Source of the DNA: Anaerolineales bacterium
GTDB taxonomy: Bacteria > Chloroflexota > Anaerolineae > Anaerolineales > Villigracilaceae
Reading direction: 5' to 3'
NCBI GenBank assembly: GCA_030583885.1
Contig: CP129480.1
Coordinates: 4,156,714 to 4,220,713 of the forward strand
Length of the DNA stretch: 64,000 nt
Shown: piece by piece, positions 17,713 to 25,215 of the stretch
How positions within the stretch are numbered: position 1 is the stretch's first letter
Layout: every line of letters starts with the position of its first letter
Notes under the pieces: generated by a model
Databases searched by the model: none
What the model was told of the DNA's origin: nothing
The model's input: only the letters and a program-made list of their open reading frames with translations
Translations under genes and position numbers: made by a program

Positions 17713-17741
17713 TTGACCCCCTTCTTTTGTGGGTCTACAAT
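17713..17741 (+). promoter_or_regulatory. glyA-gcvT promoter
   Basis: TTGACC at 17713-17718, a 17-nt spacer and TACAAT at 17736-17741. The predicted start is near 17748. AAAGGAG at 17773-17779 then precedes the ATG at 17786. No glycine riboswitch fits in the short leader. Confidence 0.7.
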
Positions 17742-17785
17742 CAAATGGTCTGACAAATTAAAATAACTCTCAAAAGGAGAACATA

Positions 17786-20700
17786 ATGGCTGATTATTTA
17801 TTCCGCGGAAACCTCGCCAAACTCGACCCCGACGTTTTCGCTCTGACCCAACTGGAGGCGGAGAGGCAATACCGCAAGCTGATCCTGATTCCAAGCGAAT
17901 CGACTGCCCCGATGGCTGTGCGTGAGACCTTGATGTCTGCCTTCCAAAATATCTACGCCGAAGGCTACCCCGATGAAGAGACGCGCTGGATGAGCGAGGA
18001 CGAGATCCTCGATTACCCTGCCAGCCTTGCCAACTATCGCCGCAACGGTGACCCGCGCTACTACAAGGGCGTGGAGTATGCCAACGTGGTCGAAGCGCTC
18101 GCCCGCCGACGCGCCGCGCAAGCCTTTGCCGCCAACGGTTTTACTGCCGATCAAATTTACGTCAACGTGCAGGCGCTTTCGGGCGGACCTGCCAATAATG
18201 CCGTGTATCAAGCCTTGCTCAGTATCGGTGACACAGTGATGGGACTTGACCTGCTGCACGGCGGACATCTCTCGCACGGCTCACCCGTCAACCGCAGCGG
18301 CAAATGGTTCAATGCTGTTCATTACTCGGTGGATGTGAACGAAAAACTTGACTACGATGCCATCCGCAAACTGGCGAACGAAGCCAAACCGAAATTGCTT
18401 ATCGCGGGCTACTCATCCTATTCATGGGTTCCCGATTGGAAGAAATTCCGTGAGATCGCTGATGAAGTCGGCGCGTACCTGCTCGCGGATATTTCCCACA
18501 TCGGCGGCATGGTCGCGGCGGGAGTTGTCCCCTCGCCAATTGGACATGCGCATGTGGTTATGTCCACTACGCACAAATCGTTGAATGGACCGCGCGGCGC
18601 GGTATTGCTGACCACTGACGGCGCAATCGCCAGGAAACTCGACAAAGCCGTCTTCCCCGGTGAGCAGGGTGGACCGCATGTCAACGTCTTCGCTGGCCTG
18701 GCGCTGACCTTCAAACTGGCGCAGACCAAGGAATTCAAAAAATTACAGTCGCAGACCGTCAAGAATGCGCAGGCAATGGCAGATCAGTTCGTCAAACGCG
18801 GACTGCGCGTGCCCTTCGGCGGCACGAATTGTCACATGCTGAATGTGGATTGTTCCTCTGTCATCGGAGAAGATGGCACGAAACTCAGCGGTGACCAGGC
18901 GGCGCGGATTCTCGATATCGTCGGCATTGTTGTCAATCGCAACACCATCCCTGGGGATAAGAGCGCGGCGGCTCCTTCAGGCATTCGCCTCGGCACACCA
19001 TGGCTCACCCAGCGCGGATTCAACGAGAAGCAATCGCGCCAACTTGCCGATGTCATCGCGGATGTTTTGCTGGCGTGCGCGCCGCATGCGGTGGATACTG
19101 TCCGCAAGGGCAAACAGCGCAGGGCGAAATTGGATTTCGGTGTGTTGAACGATGCCAGGTTGAAGATCCGCAAGCTTTCTGAATCTGTGGGCATTGATTT
19201 CAAAGTGGAGAAGAGCGGATACCCGCACTTCTATTACATCGACGATAAAAGCAAGAGCGGCGTCTTTGAACTGAGCGGGCGGCGCATTCGTCAGGTGTTG
19301 GATTATGCGGCGGCGTGCGATATGTCCGCGTTGAAGAAGGGCAAATCGGCGGTGACGACGATCACGACACCTCATCCCCTAAAGGGGACAGGAGGCATGA
19401 TCAAAGTCGTGCTGACCTGCGTAGACCAGAACACCTATCAAATTGAAGTGCCAGCCGCCAAGACAGGCATCGTTGCCACCTGGCTGCGCGATCTCTCCGA
19501 TGGGTACATGTCATTCAACTTGAATGGCGAAAAAGATTTCAGTACCAAGCGTTTGCCTGGTCCGTTCCTTGTTTCGGATGTGAAGAAGAAAAATGTAAAG
19601 CCGAGTGTGTTGGTGGTGCAGAAACCAAACGTCAGCGTGGAGAAACCTTTCCATATCGGAATCAACTCTCCCGCAGGCAATGAAGCGGCGAAGCCTTCCT
19701 TTGTATGGAATGAAGTGGAAGGGGAATTGAAGAAAACGGCGCTGAATCAAACGCATCGCGATCTGGGCGGACGCATGGTTCCGTTTGCAGGCTGGGAAAT
19801 GCCCGTGGTGTATACCTCCATTTTTGAAGAGCATCTTGCCACACGTCAGGCGGCGGGACTGTTCGATGTTTCGCACATGGGCGCGTATGACGTACGCGGC
19901 GCGGATGCGGCTTCGTTCCTCGACACGGTTTGCGGCAATGACTGCGGTGGACTGCTGCCCGGTGAAAGTTTGTACACGCATTTCCTCACGCCCGAAGCGG
20001 ACGTGATCGACGACACGCTGGTGTATCGCCGCGGCTGGAATGATTTCCTCGTGGTGGTGAATGCATCGAACGATGACAAGGACCGCACATGGCTGGAAGC
20101 GGTGCGTGACGGTGCAGTGCGCATTGACGGAGCCCGCCCGTGGGCGCGGACCTACGGCTACAACGCCGAGATCCGCAACTTACGGGACCCGAAAGCTGGT
20201 TCCGCAATGAGAGTTGATATTGCGCTGCAAGGACCGAAGAGCCGCGACATTTTGTTTGCGATGGGCATGGATGACAAGGCCAAGGCGCGCGTTGCCAAGT
20301 TGAAGAGAACCGAGTTATGCGATGCCGTTGCTGGTGGATTTGATCTCATCGTCTCACGCACGGGCTACACAGGCGAGAAGATGGCGTTCGAGTTGTTCGT
20401 CCACCCGGAGCGCGCCGTGGACTTTTGGCTGGCGGTGATGAAAGCAGGCGAAGCGTTCGGCGTGAAGCCCATCGGCTTGGGCGCGCGTGACTCTTTGAGA
20501 ACCGAAGCGGGACTTCCGTTGTACGGTCACGAGATGGGACTTGGTTCCCTGCCCGCAGGACTCGATACATCCACTGCCAGCGCGTTGGACTACTCGTCCC
20601 TCAGCGGCGGCAGGGACTTGGGCGTTGCCGAAGGCGGATTTGGTTCGTACGTGAAGACCTACAAGCCGTGGTTCATCGGTCGGGATGCCTTCGTGGCGCG

Positions 20701-20974
20701 CGAGCAGGAGCGCAAGGGCGTGGTCATCCGCTTCCGCTTCGACGACCAGCGCGTGCGCATGGCACACAATGGCGACCCTGTGGTCAACGCGAACGGCGAA
20801 CGCATCGGCTTCGTGACTTCCTGCGCGATCGACTCGGAGCGCTTCCTGACGGGTCAAGCCTACGTGGATTTGGCGTACGCGAAACTGGACACACCCATCC
20901 TGATCCACCAGGGCGGCGTGATGGATCGTCCCGCCTCGGCGGCGAAGGTGGTCAGCAGGTTCGCGAAGTTGTAA
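17786..20974 (+). CDS. Fused serine hydroxymethyltransferase / aminomethyltransferase (GcvT)
   Basis: 1062 residues. About 1-435 is SHMT: PLP lysine K264 in STTHKSLNGPRGA, with GGHLSHGSPVN and the DISHIGGMVAAG aspartate. About 653-1050 is the T-protein of glycine cleavage: LGGRMVPFAGWEMPV, GLFDVSHMGAYDVRG and LPLYGHEM. SHMT converts serine and THF to glycine and methylene-THF; GcvT makes methylene-THF from the aminomethyl-H-protein, so the fusion would pool one-carbon units. The stretch 440-650 has no assignment; it contains a repeat-derived TPHPLKGTGG around residue 533. No H- or P-protein gene is in the window. The last 16 codons have a diverged copy 350 bp downstream. Confidence 0.88.
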   Translation: MADYLFRGNLAKLDPDVFALTQLEAERQYRKLILIPSESTAPMAVRETLMSAFQNIYAEGYPDEETRWMSEDEILDYPASLANYRRNGDPRYYKGVEYANVVEALARRRAAQAFAANGFTADQIYVNVQALSGGPANNAVYQALLSIGDTVMGLDLLHGGHLSHGSPVNRSGKWFNAVHYSVDVNEKLDYDAIRKLANEAKPKLLIAGYSSYSWVPDWKKFREIADEVGAYLLADISHIGGMVAAGVVPSPIGHAHVVMSTTHKSLNGPRGAVLLTTDGAIARKLDKAVFPGEQGGPHVNVFAGLALTFKLAQTKEFKKLQSQTVKNAQAMADQFVKRGLRVPFGGTNCHMLNVDCSSVIGEDGTKLSGDQAARILDIVGIVVNRNTIPGDKSAAAPSGIRLGTPWLTQRGFNEKQSRQLADVIADVLLACAPHAVDTVRKGKQRRAKLDFGVLNDARLKIRKLSESVGIDFKVEKSGYPHFYYIDDKSKSGVFELSGRRIRQVLDYAAACDMSALKKGKSAVTTITTPHPLKGTGGMIKVVLTCVDQNTYQIEVPAAKTGIVATWLRDLSDGYMSFNLNGEKDFSTKRLPGPFLVSDVKKKNVKPSVLVVQKPNVSVEKPFHIGINSPAGNEAAKPSFVWNEVEGELKKTALNQTHRDLGGRMVPFAGWEMPVVYTSIFEEHLATRQAAGLFDVSHMGAYDVRGADAASFLDTVCGNDCGGLLPGESLYTHFLTPEADVIDDTLVYRRGWNDFLVVVNASNDDKDRTWLEAVRDGAVRIDGARPWARTYGYNAEIRNLRDPKAGSAMRVDIALQGPKSRDILFAMGMDDKAKARVAKLKRTELCDAVAGGFDLIVSRTGYTGEKMAFELFVHPERAVDFWLAVMKAGEAFGVKPIGLGARDSLRTEAGLPLYGHEMGLGSLPAGLDTSTASALDYSSLSGGRDLGVAEGGFGSYVKTYKPWFIGRDAFVAREQERKGVVIRFRFDDQRVRMAHNGDPVVNANGERIGFVTSCAIDSERFLTGQAYVDLAYAKLDTPILIHQGGVMDRPASAAKVVSRFAKL

Positions 20975-20980
20975 TCAGTC

Positions 20981-21022
20981 AATTCGGGTCACGACCTAGA
21001 ATTGCAGGTCGTGACCCGAATT
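20981..21022. repeat. 17-bp perfect inverted repeat after glyA-gcvT
   Basis: The arms at 20981-20997 (beginning AATTCGGGTCACG) and 21006-21022 are exact complements with an 8-nt loop. It is followed by CTAGCTAG rather than a T run, so it looks more like a mobile palindromic element than a terminator. Confidence 0.7.
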
Positions 21023-21042
21023 CTAGCTAGAAGGAAAATATC

Positions 21043-21270
21043 ATGCAACAACAGCAGGCAGACGAGCAGGCAAAACGGCAGCAGGAACGGCAGAAACTGG
21101 AGCACGAACAGGAGGAAAAACGAAAACAGCACCAGCAGGATCAACTGAAGCTCGAACAGGAACAGAAAGAGAAACAAAAAGTGCGCCAACAGGATCAACT
21201 GCAGCTCGAACAGGAGCAGGAAGAGAAACGGAAACAGCGCCAGCAGGAAGAGCGGAAGAAGGAAGAATAA
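21043..21270 (+). CDS. Small Gln/Glu/Lys-rich coiled-coil protein (uncertain)
   Basis: 75 codons, composed almost only of Q, E, K, R, L, D and H in heptad-like order. It has two tandem copies of a roughly 20-residue unit (QQDQLKLEQEQ / QQDQLQLEQEQ). AGAAGGA lies 8 nt before the ATG. It resembles a fragment of a charged coiled coil and matches no functional family. It lies between glyA-gcvT and the displaced copy of that gene's 3' end, so it belongs to the inserted segment. Coding is plausible, function unknown. Confidence 0.4.
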   Translation: MQQQQADEQAKRQQERQKLEHEQEEKRKQHQQDQLKLEQEQKEKQKVRQQDQLQLEQEQEEKRKQRQQEERKKEE

Positions 21271-21280
21271 AGGCTGTCAC

Positions 21281-21328
21281 CATCCCGCCTCGGCGGCGAA
21301 AGTGGTGAGGCGGGATGCGAAGTTGTAG
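21281..21328 (+). pseudogene. displaced second copy of the glyA-gcvT 3' end
   Basis: Sixteen codons reading HPASAAKVVRRDAKL and stop, against RPASAAKVVSRFAKL and stop at 20927-20974. Most differences between the copies are at third positions or keep the amino acid. The original terminator (21336-21369) lies just after this copy rather than after the intact gene. Confidence 0.75.
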
Positions 21329-21335
21329 TAATTGG

Positions 21336-21369
21336 AAATGGGACGGTATAAAGAGAGACCGTCCCATTT
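21336..21369. terminator. intrinsic terminator, shared by glyA-gcvT and abiE
   Basis: AAATGGGACGGT at 21336-21347 with its exact complement at 21358-21369, followed by T/A-rich sequence. It lies between two convergent units. Confidence 0.8.
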
Positions 21370-21377
21370 ATTTATAA

Positions 21378-22301
21378 TTATTTCCACTTTCCCTCATGAG
21401 GTTTCCAGTTTCGATGATCTTTTTCACCACTTTGAATTGCCAATATTTTCAGTGGGTATTCCAAGAACTTCCATATCTTCTCAACCATCAAAGCTAAATC
21501 CCCAACCTCACTGGACTCCAGGTCGTTTTTTCTTACAAAACTTTTCCAGCCATCTTTATATATAGAAGCGAATTCGGCTGTTAGGGACGTGGGCCTTTTG
21601 TATGGAATTCTTGTGTTGCGATTCCTAAATGTGGTGTCTATTGCCTTGTGTAAAGATTGGCTATCAAGCTCAAAATATTCGGAAATTAACCAAACATCAT
21701 AATAATCCTTCCACCGACTAGGTGATGCTGAAAACCGTTCCATGGCATGAAATTTTTCGGCCACAACTGCCTCAGGTGGATATCCTCTTAATATCGGTGC
21801 GCCCATATTACTCAACAGAGTCGGATATCTTATTTCTTTACTCGGGGAGGTTATCTCATCAGAAAAACCAATGTCGATTTGCATGGGAATTTCCGCTCTT
21901 CCCAAATATCCTAGAAAACTGGCGTGAATGCCAAAACGGTCAGCATCAACCTGTCTCTCTTCAATCATGATTGTGTTGATGTCAAACTCAACCCCGTCTT
22001 CTGGGACTTCTACAGCAATTGCAGCTTTCACTGCCTCAAGCATGGTCTCTTTTCGATTACCGAAAGACCCCAGGAAATCTATGTCTTTTGTTGGCCTACG
22101 AAGTGGTATTTCCCAAACCGTAAATATCAAACCGCCTTTGAGAATAAAATTGTTTGCATATTTGGTCCTGAATAGCCGATAAAGAAAACGTTCCATGCCA
22201 TAATGCTGAAGAATGTCGCCAAAAGGTTTTCGTAACCTTCTTGCTTCATTGGCAAGTCGTGCGTGTATGGAGGCGGGGATATTTTTAGGGTATGTTTTCA
22301 C
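21378..22301 (-). CDS. abiEii: AbiEii/AbiGii-type nucleotidyltransferase toxin
   Basis: 307 residues. Matches the type IV toxin-antitoxin/abortive-infection nucleotidyltransferase family: a GG-x9-DxD-like site in KGGLIFTVWEIPLRRPTKDIDFLG, then EKFHAMERFSASPSRWKDYYDVWLI typical of AbiEii. It probably transfers nucleotides to tRNA or another RNA and halts growth on phage infection. The ATG overlaps the abiEi stop. AT-rich codon use contrasts with neighbouring housekeeping genes and suggests horizontal acquisition. Confidence 0.87.
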   Translation of the reverse strand: MKTYPKNIPASIHARLANEARRLRKPFGDILQHYGMERFLYRLFRTKYANNFILKGGLIFTVWEIPLRRPTKDIDFLGSFGNRKETMLEAVKAAIAVEVPEDGVEFDINTIMIEERQVDADRFGIHASFLGYLGRAEIPMQIDIGFSDEITSPSKEIRYPTLLSNMGAPILRGYPPEAVVAEKFHAMERFSASPSRWKDYYDVWLISEYFELDSQSLHKAIDTTFRNRNTRIPYKRPTSLTAEFASIYKDGWKSFVRKNDLESSEVGDLALMVEKIWKFLEYPLKILAIQSGEKDHRNWKPHEGKWK

Positions 22302-22903
22302 AATAGCGTCTCGATATATGGTCGTAGAATCTTTTCAACCCTGTTGATTTTTGCGTATTCGATCAGAAGATTTATATCTGGAGAAGATTGACGCATGTAA
22401 TCTTTTAGAGCTTCCAGCGCTATGTCTTTACCTATTTGTTGGCGATATTTAAAACAATCAGTAACCGTTTTTTCCTTGCTGTATATTTTTACCATTACTC
22501 CATCGATTGTATGCTCTTCTATACCTGCCCCAAAAGTTTTTTCTGAAAGGTAAAAGAATTTTAGTGGGGGATAATCAATTCTGGGTTTCTTTATATATTG
22601 TGGCAATGCGACATATACCTTATCAGGAATTTGAGTTGTCAAATTATGAAAAAAAAGTGCAGATATAAGAAAAATAACACCTTTTGGTATTTGGAGTCCT
22701 ACTTGAACCAGATCAGGGTTTCCCAAGGGCTGCGATTGCGCCAAGCGATACAATCCGCGAGATTCTTGTATCAATTCGCCGTCATGTAGCATCTCGTAGA
22801 TTATATGTTTTGGTATTCCCAATTTTATTGCTGTAATTGCTCGTAGAATACCATGGTTTTTTTGGAAAATTTTTATATGTTTTTCGAATTTATCTTTTTT
22901 CAT
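22298..22903 (-). CDS. abiEi: AbiEi-family antitoxin / transcriptional repressor
   Basis: 201 residues from the ATG at 22903 (AGGTG lies 6 nt upstream). An N-terminal winged-helix part (GILRAITAIKLGIPKHIIYEMLHDGEL...RGLYRLA) is followed by the C-terminal antitoxin domain (YSKEKTVTDCFKYRQQIGKDIALEALKDYM). Characterised AbiEi proteins repress their own promoter by binding inverted repeats; such a repeat covers the promoter here. Coupled to abiEii by ATGA. Confidence 0.87.
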   Translation of the reverse strand: MKKDKFEKHIKIFQKNHGILRAITAIKLGIPKHIIYEMLHDGELIQESRGLYRLAQSQPLGNPDLVQVGLQIPKGVIFLISALFFHNLTTQIPDKVYVALPQYIKKPRIDYPPLKFFYLSEKTFGAGIEEHTIDGVMVKIYSKEKTVTDCFKYRQQIGKDIALEALKDYMRQSSPDINLLIEYAKINRVEKILRPYIETLL

Positions 22904-22920
22904 TGTAAGCACCTATACAC

Positions 22921-22949
22921 TATTTTACAACGAAATTACTGTAGTTTCA
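22921..22949 (-). promoter_or_regulatory. abiE promoter embedded in palindrome 1
   Basis: On the minus strand: TTGAAA (22949-22944), a 17-nt spacer, then TAAAAT (22926-22921). The spacer and part of the -35 lie within palindrome 1, so a bound repressor would block polymerase. Confidence 0.65.
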
Positions 22950-22972
22950 ACAGAACTACAGTAATTTCGTTG
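22926..22972. promoter_or_regulatory. operator palindrome 1 (20-bp perfect arms)
   Basis: Arms 22926-22945 and 22953-22972 are exact complements (ACAACGAAATTACTGTAGTT on the left) with a 7-nt centre. Probable AbiEi binding site over the abiE promoter. Confidence 0.7.
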
Positions 22973-22992
22973 TGCCCAATGCCTTATTACAG

Positions 22993-23028
22993 AGGTTGTA
23001 TTGCAGTATATATACTGCAATACAACCT
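22993..23028. promoter_or_regulatory. operator palindrome 2 (36-bp perfect palindrome)
   Basis: An uninterrupted perfect palindrome: 22993-23010 is the exact complement of 23011-23028. The core CAGTATATATACTG is shared with palindrome 3. Its centre is about 61.5 bp from palindrome 1 and 63 bp from palindrome 3, close to six helical turns each. Confidence 0.7.
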
Positions 23029-23041
23029 GAGATTGGATATA

Positions 23042-23070
23042 TTGACAAATTCATGTCCTGGTTTTACAGT
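23042..23070 (+). promoter_or_regulatory. promoter of the orphan AbiEi-like gene
   Basis: TTGACA at 23042-23047, a 17-nt spacer and TACAGT at 23065-23070. The spacer and -10 lie within palindrome 3. Confidence 0.6.
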
Positions 23071-23097
23071 ATATATACTGTAAAACCAGGACATGAA
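23050..23097. promoter_or_regulatory. operator palindrome 3 (48-bp perfect palindrome)
   Basis: An uninterrupted perfect palindrome: 23050-23073 is the exact complement of 23074-23097, with core CAGTATATATACTG. It covers the promoter of the gene at 23112 and ends just before its AAAGGA ribosome site. Confidence 0.75.
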
Positions 23098-23111
23098 AAG
23101 GAATTAGATCA

Positions 23112-24005
23112 ATGCCAATTTCAAAAAACAAGAAACTTGTGCTGGAAAGTCATAAAAAAGAGGTCGAAGCCATTGTAAAAGCATCAGTCAATGGTTACCC
23201 ACTTGTGAATCGTGAACTGAAAAAAATCCTTCAAAATATTATCAATCTCAAGTTCTATGAAGGTAACATAGGCATTGATGACCTCAAGACGTTCCTGGTT
23301 GAAGAAAGCCGACTCCACAAGATAGCATTTCAAACACCCAGAACTGAAACGCTTTATATCTGGGATTCGATTGACAAATACACGCTATTAAGTGCCCTAA
23401 GACCAAACGGTTATTATTCACATTTAACTGCGATGCATTTACATGGGCTTATAGATTACGAGCCTGAAAGCATATTCTTCAATAATGAGCAATCCGCTAG
23501 GCTGGCTGGCGGAAATTTAGAACAAAGCAGAATAGACAATGCTTTCAAAAAGAAGCAACGTATTACTACGGCTCAGACAAATCATGAAGGGAAAGTCTAT
23601 TGGCTACTCAGCGGAAAACAATCAGGTAACTATGGCGTAGTTCATATTAAGATGCCAAGTGGCGCTGATGTGGCGGTGACTAATCTTGAGAGAACACTTA
23701 TAGATATTGCTGTGCGGCCTGCATATGCAGGGGGAGTAAATTCGGTGCTTCGAGCGTATAAAATCGCGCAACCAAATGTATCAATTACCAAACTAAGCAA
23801 AACACTTCGTTCGCTGAACTATGTTTACCCTTACCATCAAAGCATAGGATTTTATATTGACAGGGCAGGTACCTATGGTACTAAAGCCATTAAAGAATTT
23901 CTTGCTTTTGCGCCAATTCAATACGATTTTTATCTGGATTATGAAATGCAAGGCCCTGCTTACTCCCAAAAGTGGAAATTGTATTATCCGAGAAGTTTGG
24001 TTTAA
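23112..24005 (+). CDS. Orphan AbiEi-like antitoxin/regulator
   Basis: 297 residues. Features shared with longer AbiEi-type proteins: PNGYYSHLTAMHLHGL, a central basic segment, then VTNLERTLIDIAVRPAYAGGVNSVLRAYK. It is probably a DNA-binding antitoxin or transcription regulator. No AbiEii-type toxin follows it; downstream is a repeat-rich gap. It is divergent from abiEi-abiEii and separated from it only by the three palindromes, so the two systems may cross-regulate. AT-rich, like its neighbours. Confidence 0.65.
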   Translation: MPISKNKKLVLESHKKEVEAIVKASVNGYPLVNRELKKILQNIINLKFYEGNIGIDDLKTFLVEESRLHKIAFQTPRTETLYIWDSIDKYTLLSALRPNGYYSHLTAMHLHGLIDYEPESIFFNNEQSARLAGGNLEQSRIDNAFKKKQRITTAQTNHEGKVYWLLSGKQSGNYGVVHIKMPSGADVAVTNLERTLIDIAVRPAYAGGVNSVLRAYKIAQPNVSITKLSKTLRSLNYVYPYHQSIGFYIDRAGTYGTKAIKEFLAFAPIQYDFYLDYEMQGPAYSQKWKLYYPRSLV

Positions 24006-24066
24006 GTAAAAGAGTAATAAATATTCTATGGCGAAGCCCTGCTGGTATATATGGAGTCCTCCCTAA

Positions 24067-24204
24067 TTAAGATAATTTTTGAGCTGGGAAATTTTCTTCA
24101 CCCTGATTGAAGTCATAATCGGCATAGCGGTTGGACCTCTCCCTGATGAGCGCCGTGATCGCCGGGTCCGTTTGTCCCTCCCCTAAAGGGGAGGGTATGG
24201 GCAT
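24067..24204 (-). pseudogene. C-terminal remnant of an unidentified gene behind a repeat
   Basis: Frame MPIPSPLGEG (repeat-derived) followed by TDPAITALIRERSN, then RYADYDFNQGEE and a short tail to TAA at 24067. The 35-residue tail has gene-like codon use and composition, whereas the first ten residues come from the CCCTCCCC palindrome. It looks like the 3' end of a lost or displaced gene. The parent is not in the window. Confidence 0.3.
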
Positions 24205-24359
24205 GGTTTCTTTTCAATGAAATTGTGGTCTGAGCTTTCAAGTCCATGCTTGGTTTCAAGCGGGTATTTGCTCCCTCCCCGCTCGTCGGGGATCGCGAAG
24301 CATTCCGTAGCGAAGCGGAGGAAGGGTTGTGGAGGGGTTTTATTTCCAGCCCCACCTCC

Positions 24360-24387
24360 TTGACAAATGTATCAATTTTGGTACACT
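24360..24387 (+). promoter_or_regulatory. higBA promoter
   Basis: TTGACA at 24360-24365, a 16-nt spacer and TACACT at 24382-24387. The predicted start coincides with the GTG at 24394, so the mRNA would be leaderless. Confidence 0.6.
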
Positions 24388-24393
24388 CTACGC

Positions 24394-24753
24394 GTGGATG
24401 AAAACAAGGATCGGGAGCCAATCCTAAACGTAAAATTCTATAAAAGCGAATCAGGCAAAGAACCTGTCCGCGAGTGGTTGAAGGAATTGCCCAAGGCAGA
24501 CCGTCAAGCCATCGGTGAAGATATCAAGACAGCCCAGTATGGCTGGCCCCTTGGGATGCCATTGATACGAAAATTGGGACGCAGACTGTGGGAGGTCCGC
24601 TCACATATCAGTTCAGGAATTGCCAGAGTTCTGTTCACTGTGATCGACAAAACGATGATTCTCTTGCATGGTTTTGTCAAGAAATCACAAAAGACACCTC
24701 AGGACGACTTGGATACCGCCCATCGCCGTCTGAAGAATATAGAGAAGGATTGA
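24394..24753 (+). CDS. higB: RelE/ParE superfamily toxin, HigB type
   Basis: 119 residues from GTG 24394. Matches the phage-derived Gp49-like/HigB family: FYKSESGKEPVREWLKELPKADRQAIGEDIKTAQYGWPLGMPLIRKLGRRLWEVR, with the IARVLFTVIDKTMILLHGFVKKSQKTP core typical of these ribosome-dependent mRNA interferases. The start is placed at GTG because the promoter overlaps the upstream ATG at 24367. Three nucleotides separate it from its antitoxin. Confidence 0.85.
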   Translation: MDENKDREPILNVKFYKSESGKEPVREWLKELPKADRQAIGEDIKTAQYGWPLGMPLIRKLGRRLWEVRSHISSGIARVLFTVIDKTMILLHGFVKKSQKTPQDDLDTAHRRLKNIEKD

Positions 24754-24756
24754 GAA

Positions 24757-25038
24757 ATGAACAAAAAGCATATTGGAAGCGACTTTGACGACTTCCTCAA
24801 GGAAGATGGCATTTACGAACAAGTGCAGGCAGTCGCCATCAAGCGTGTGATTGCCTATCAGATCGCCGAAGAAATGAAAAAGAAAAATCTCAGCAAGACC
24901 GAAATGGCAAGCCGCATGAAGACCAGCCGCGCCGCATTGGAACGCCTGCTTGACCCTGACAATGTCTCGATCACATTGGTCACGCTCGAACGCGCCGCGT
25001 CCGCGTTGGGGAAGAAATTAAAGATTCAGTTGGCGTGA
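24757..25038 (+). CDS. higA: XRE-family antitoxin, HigA type
   Basis: 93 residues. A helix-turn-helix domain lies in the second half (MKKKNLSKTEMASRMKTSRAALERLLDP), with the VTLERAASALGKKLKIQL tail usual in HigA2-like antitoxins. It should neutralise HigB and repress the operon. Order is toxin first, as in other HigBA loci. Confidence 0.87.
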   Translation: MNKKHIGSDFDDFLKEDGIYEQVQAVAIKRVIAYQIAEEMKKKNLSKTEMASRMKTSRAALERLLDPDNVSITLVTLERAASALGKKLKIQLA

Positions 25039-25156
25039 CGCTCAAATGAATATCCATCCCCCTATCCGGATCATGGAGAGGAGTGTCTTTTTGCGGGAGT
25101 CCACTCCCTCCCCGCTCGTCGGGGATCGTGAAGCATCCCGCAATGCAGGTTTCGGT

Positions 25157-25185
25157 TTGTGCGCGCCCTGCAAACGGCGTATACT
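25157..25185 (+). promoter_or_regulatory. promoter of the 25216 gene
   Basis: TTGTGC at 25157-25162, a 17-nt spacer and TATACT at 25180-25185, giving a leader of roughly 25 nt with AAAGGATG before the ATG. Confidence 0.45.
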
Positions 25186-25215
25186 GAAAGTGGCACACAC
25201 AGAAAGGATGAATCC

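Larger units (their letters stand above)
24006..24393. other. repeat-rich gap between the AbiEi-like gene and higB
   Basis: Holds a short minus-strand coding remnant (24067-24204), a CCCTCCCCTAAAGGGGAGGG palindrome near 24176-24196, and a repeat with CTCCCTCCCCGCTCGTCGGG (24271 on) that recurs at about 25105. No complete gene. Confidence 0.5.

Noticed and set aside
17700..17785. Glycine riboswitch before glyA-gcvT
   Set aside because: The promoter leaves a leader of under 40 nt, too short for a glycine aptamer, and no signature is present.
21593..22182. Plus-strand ORFs over abiEii
   Set aside because: AT-rich antisense frames without motifs; the minus strand has the nucleotidyltransferase signature and ATGA coupling.
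24113..24421. 102-codon minus-strand ORF
   Set aside because: Built almost wholly from dispersed repeat sequence and overlaps the higB promoter and start; a different frame holds the better-supported gene remnant.
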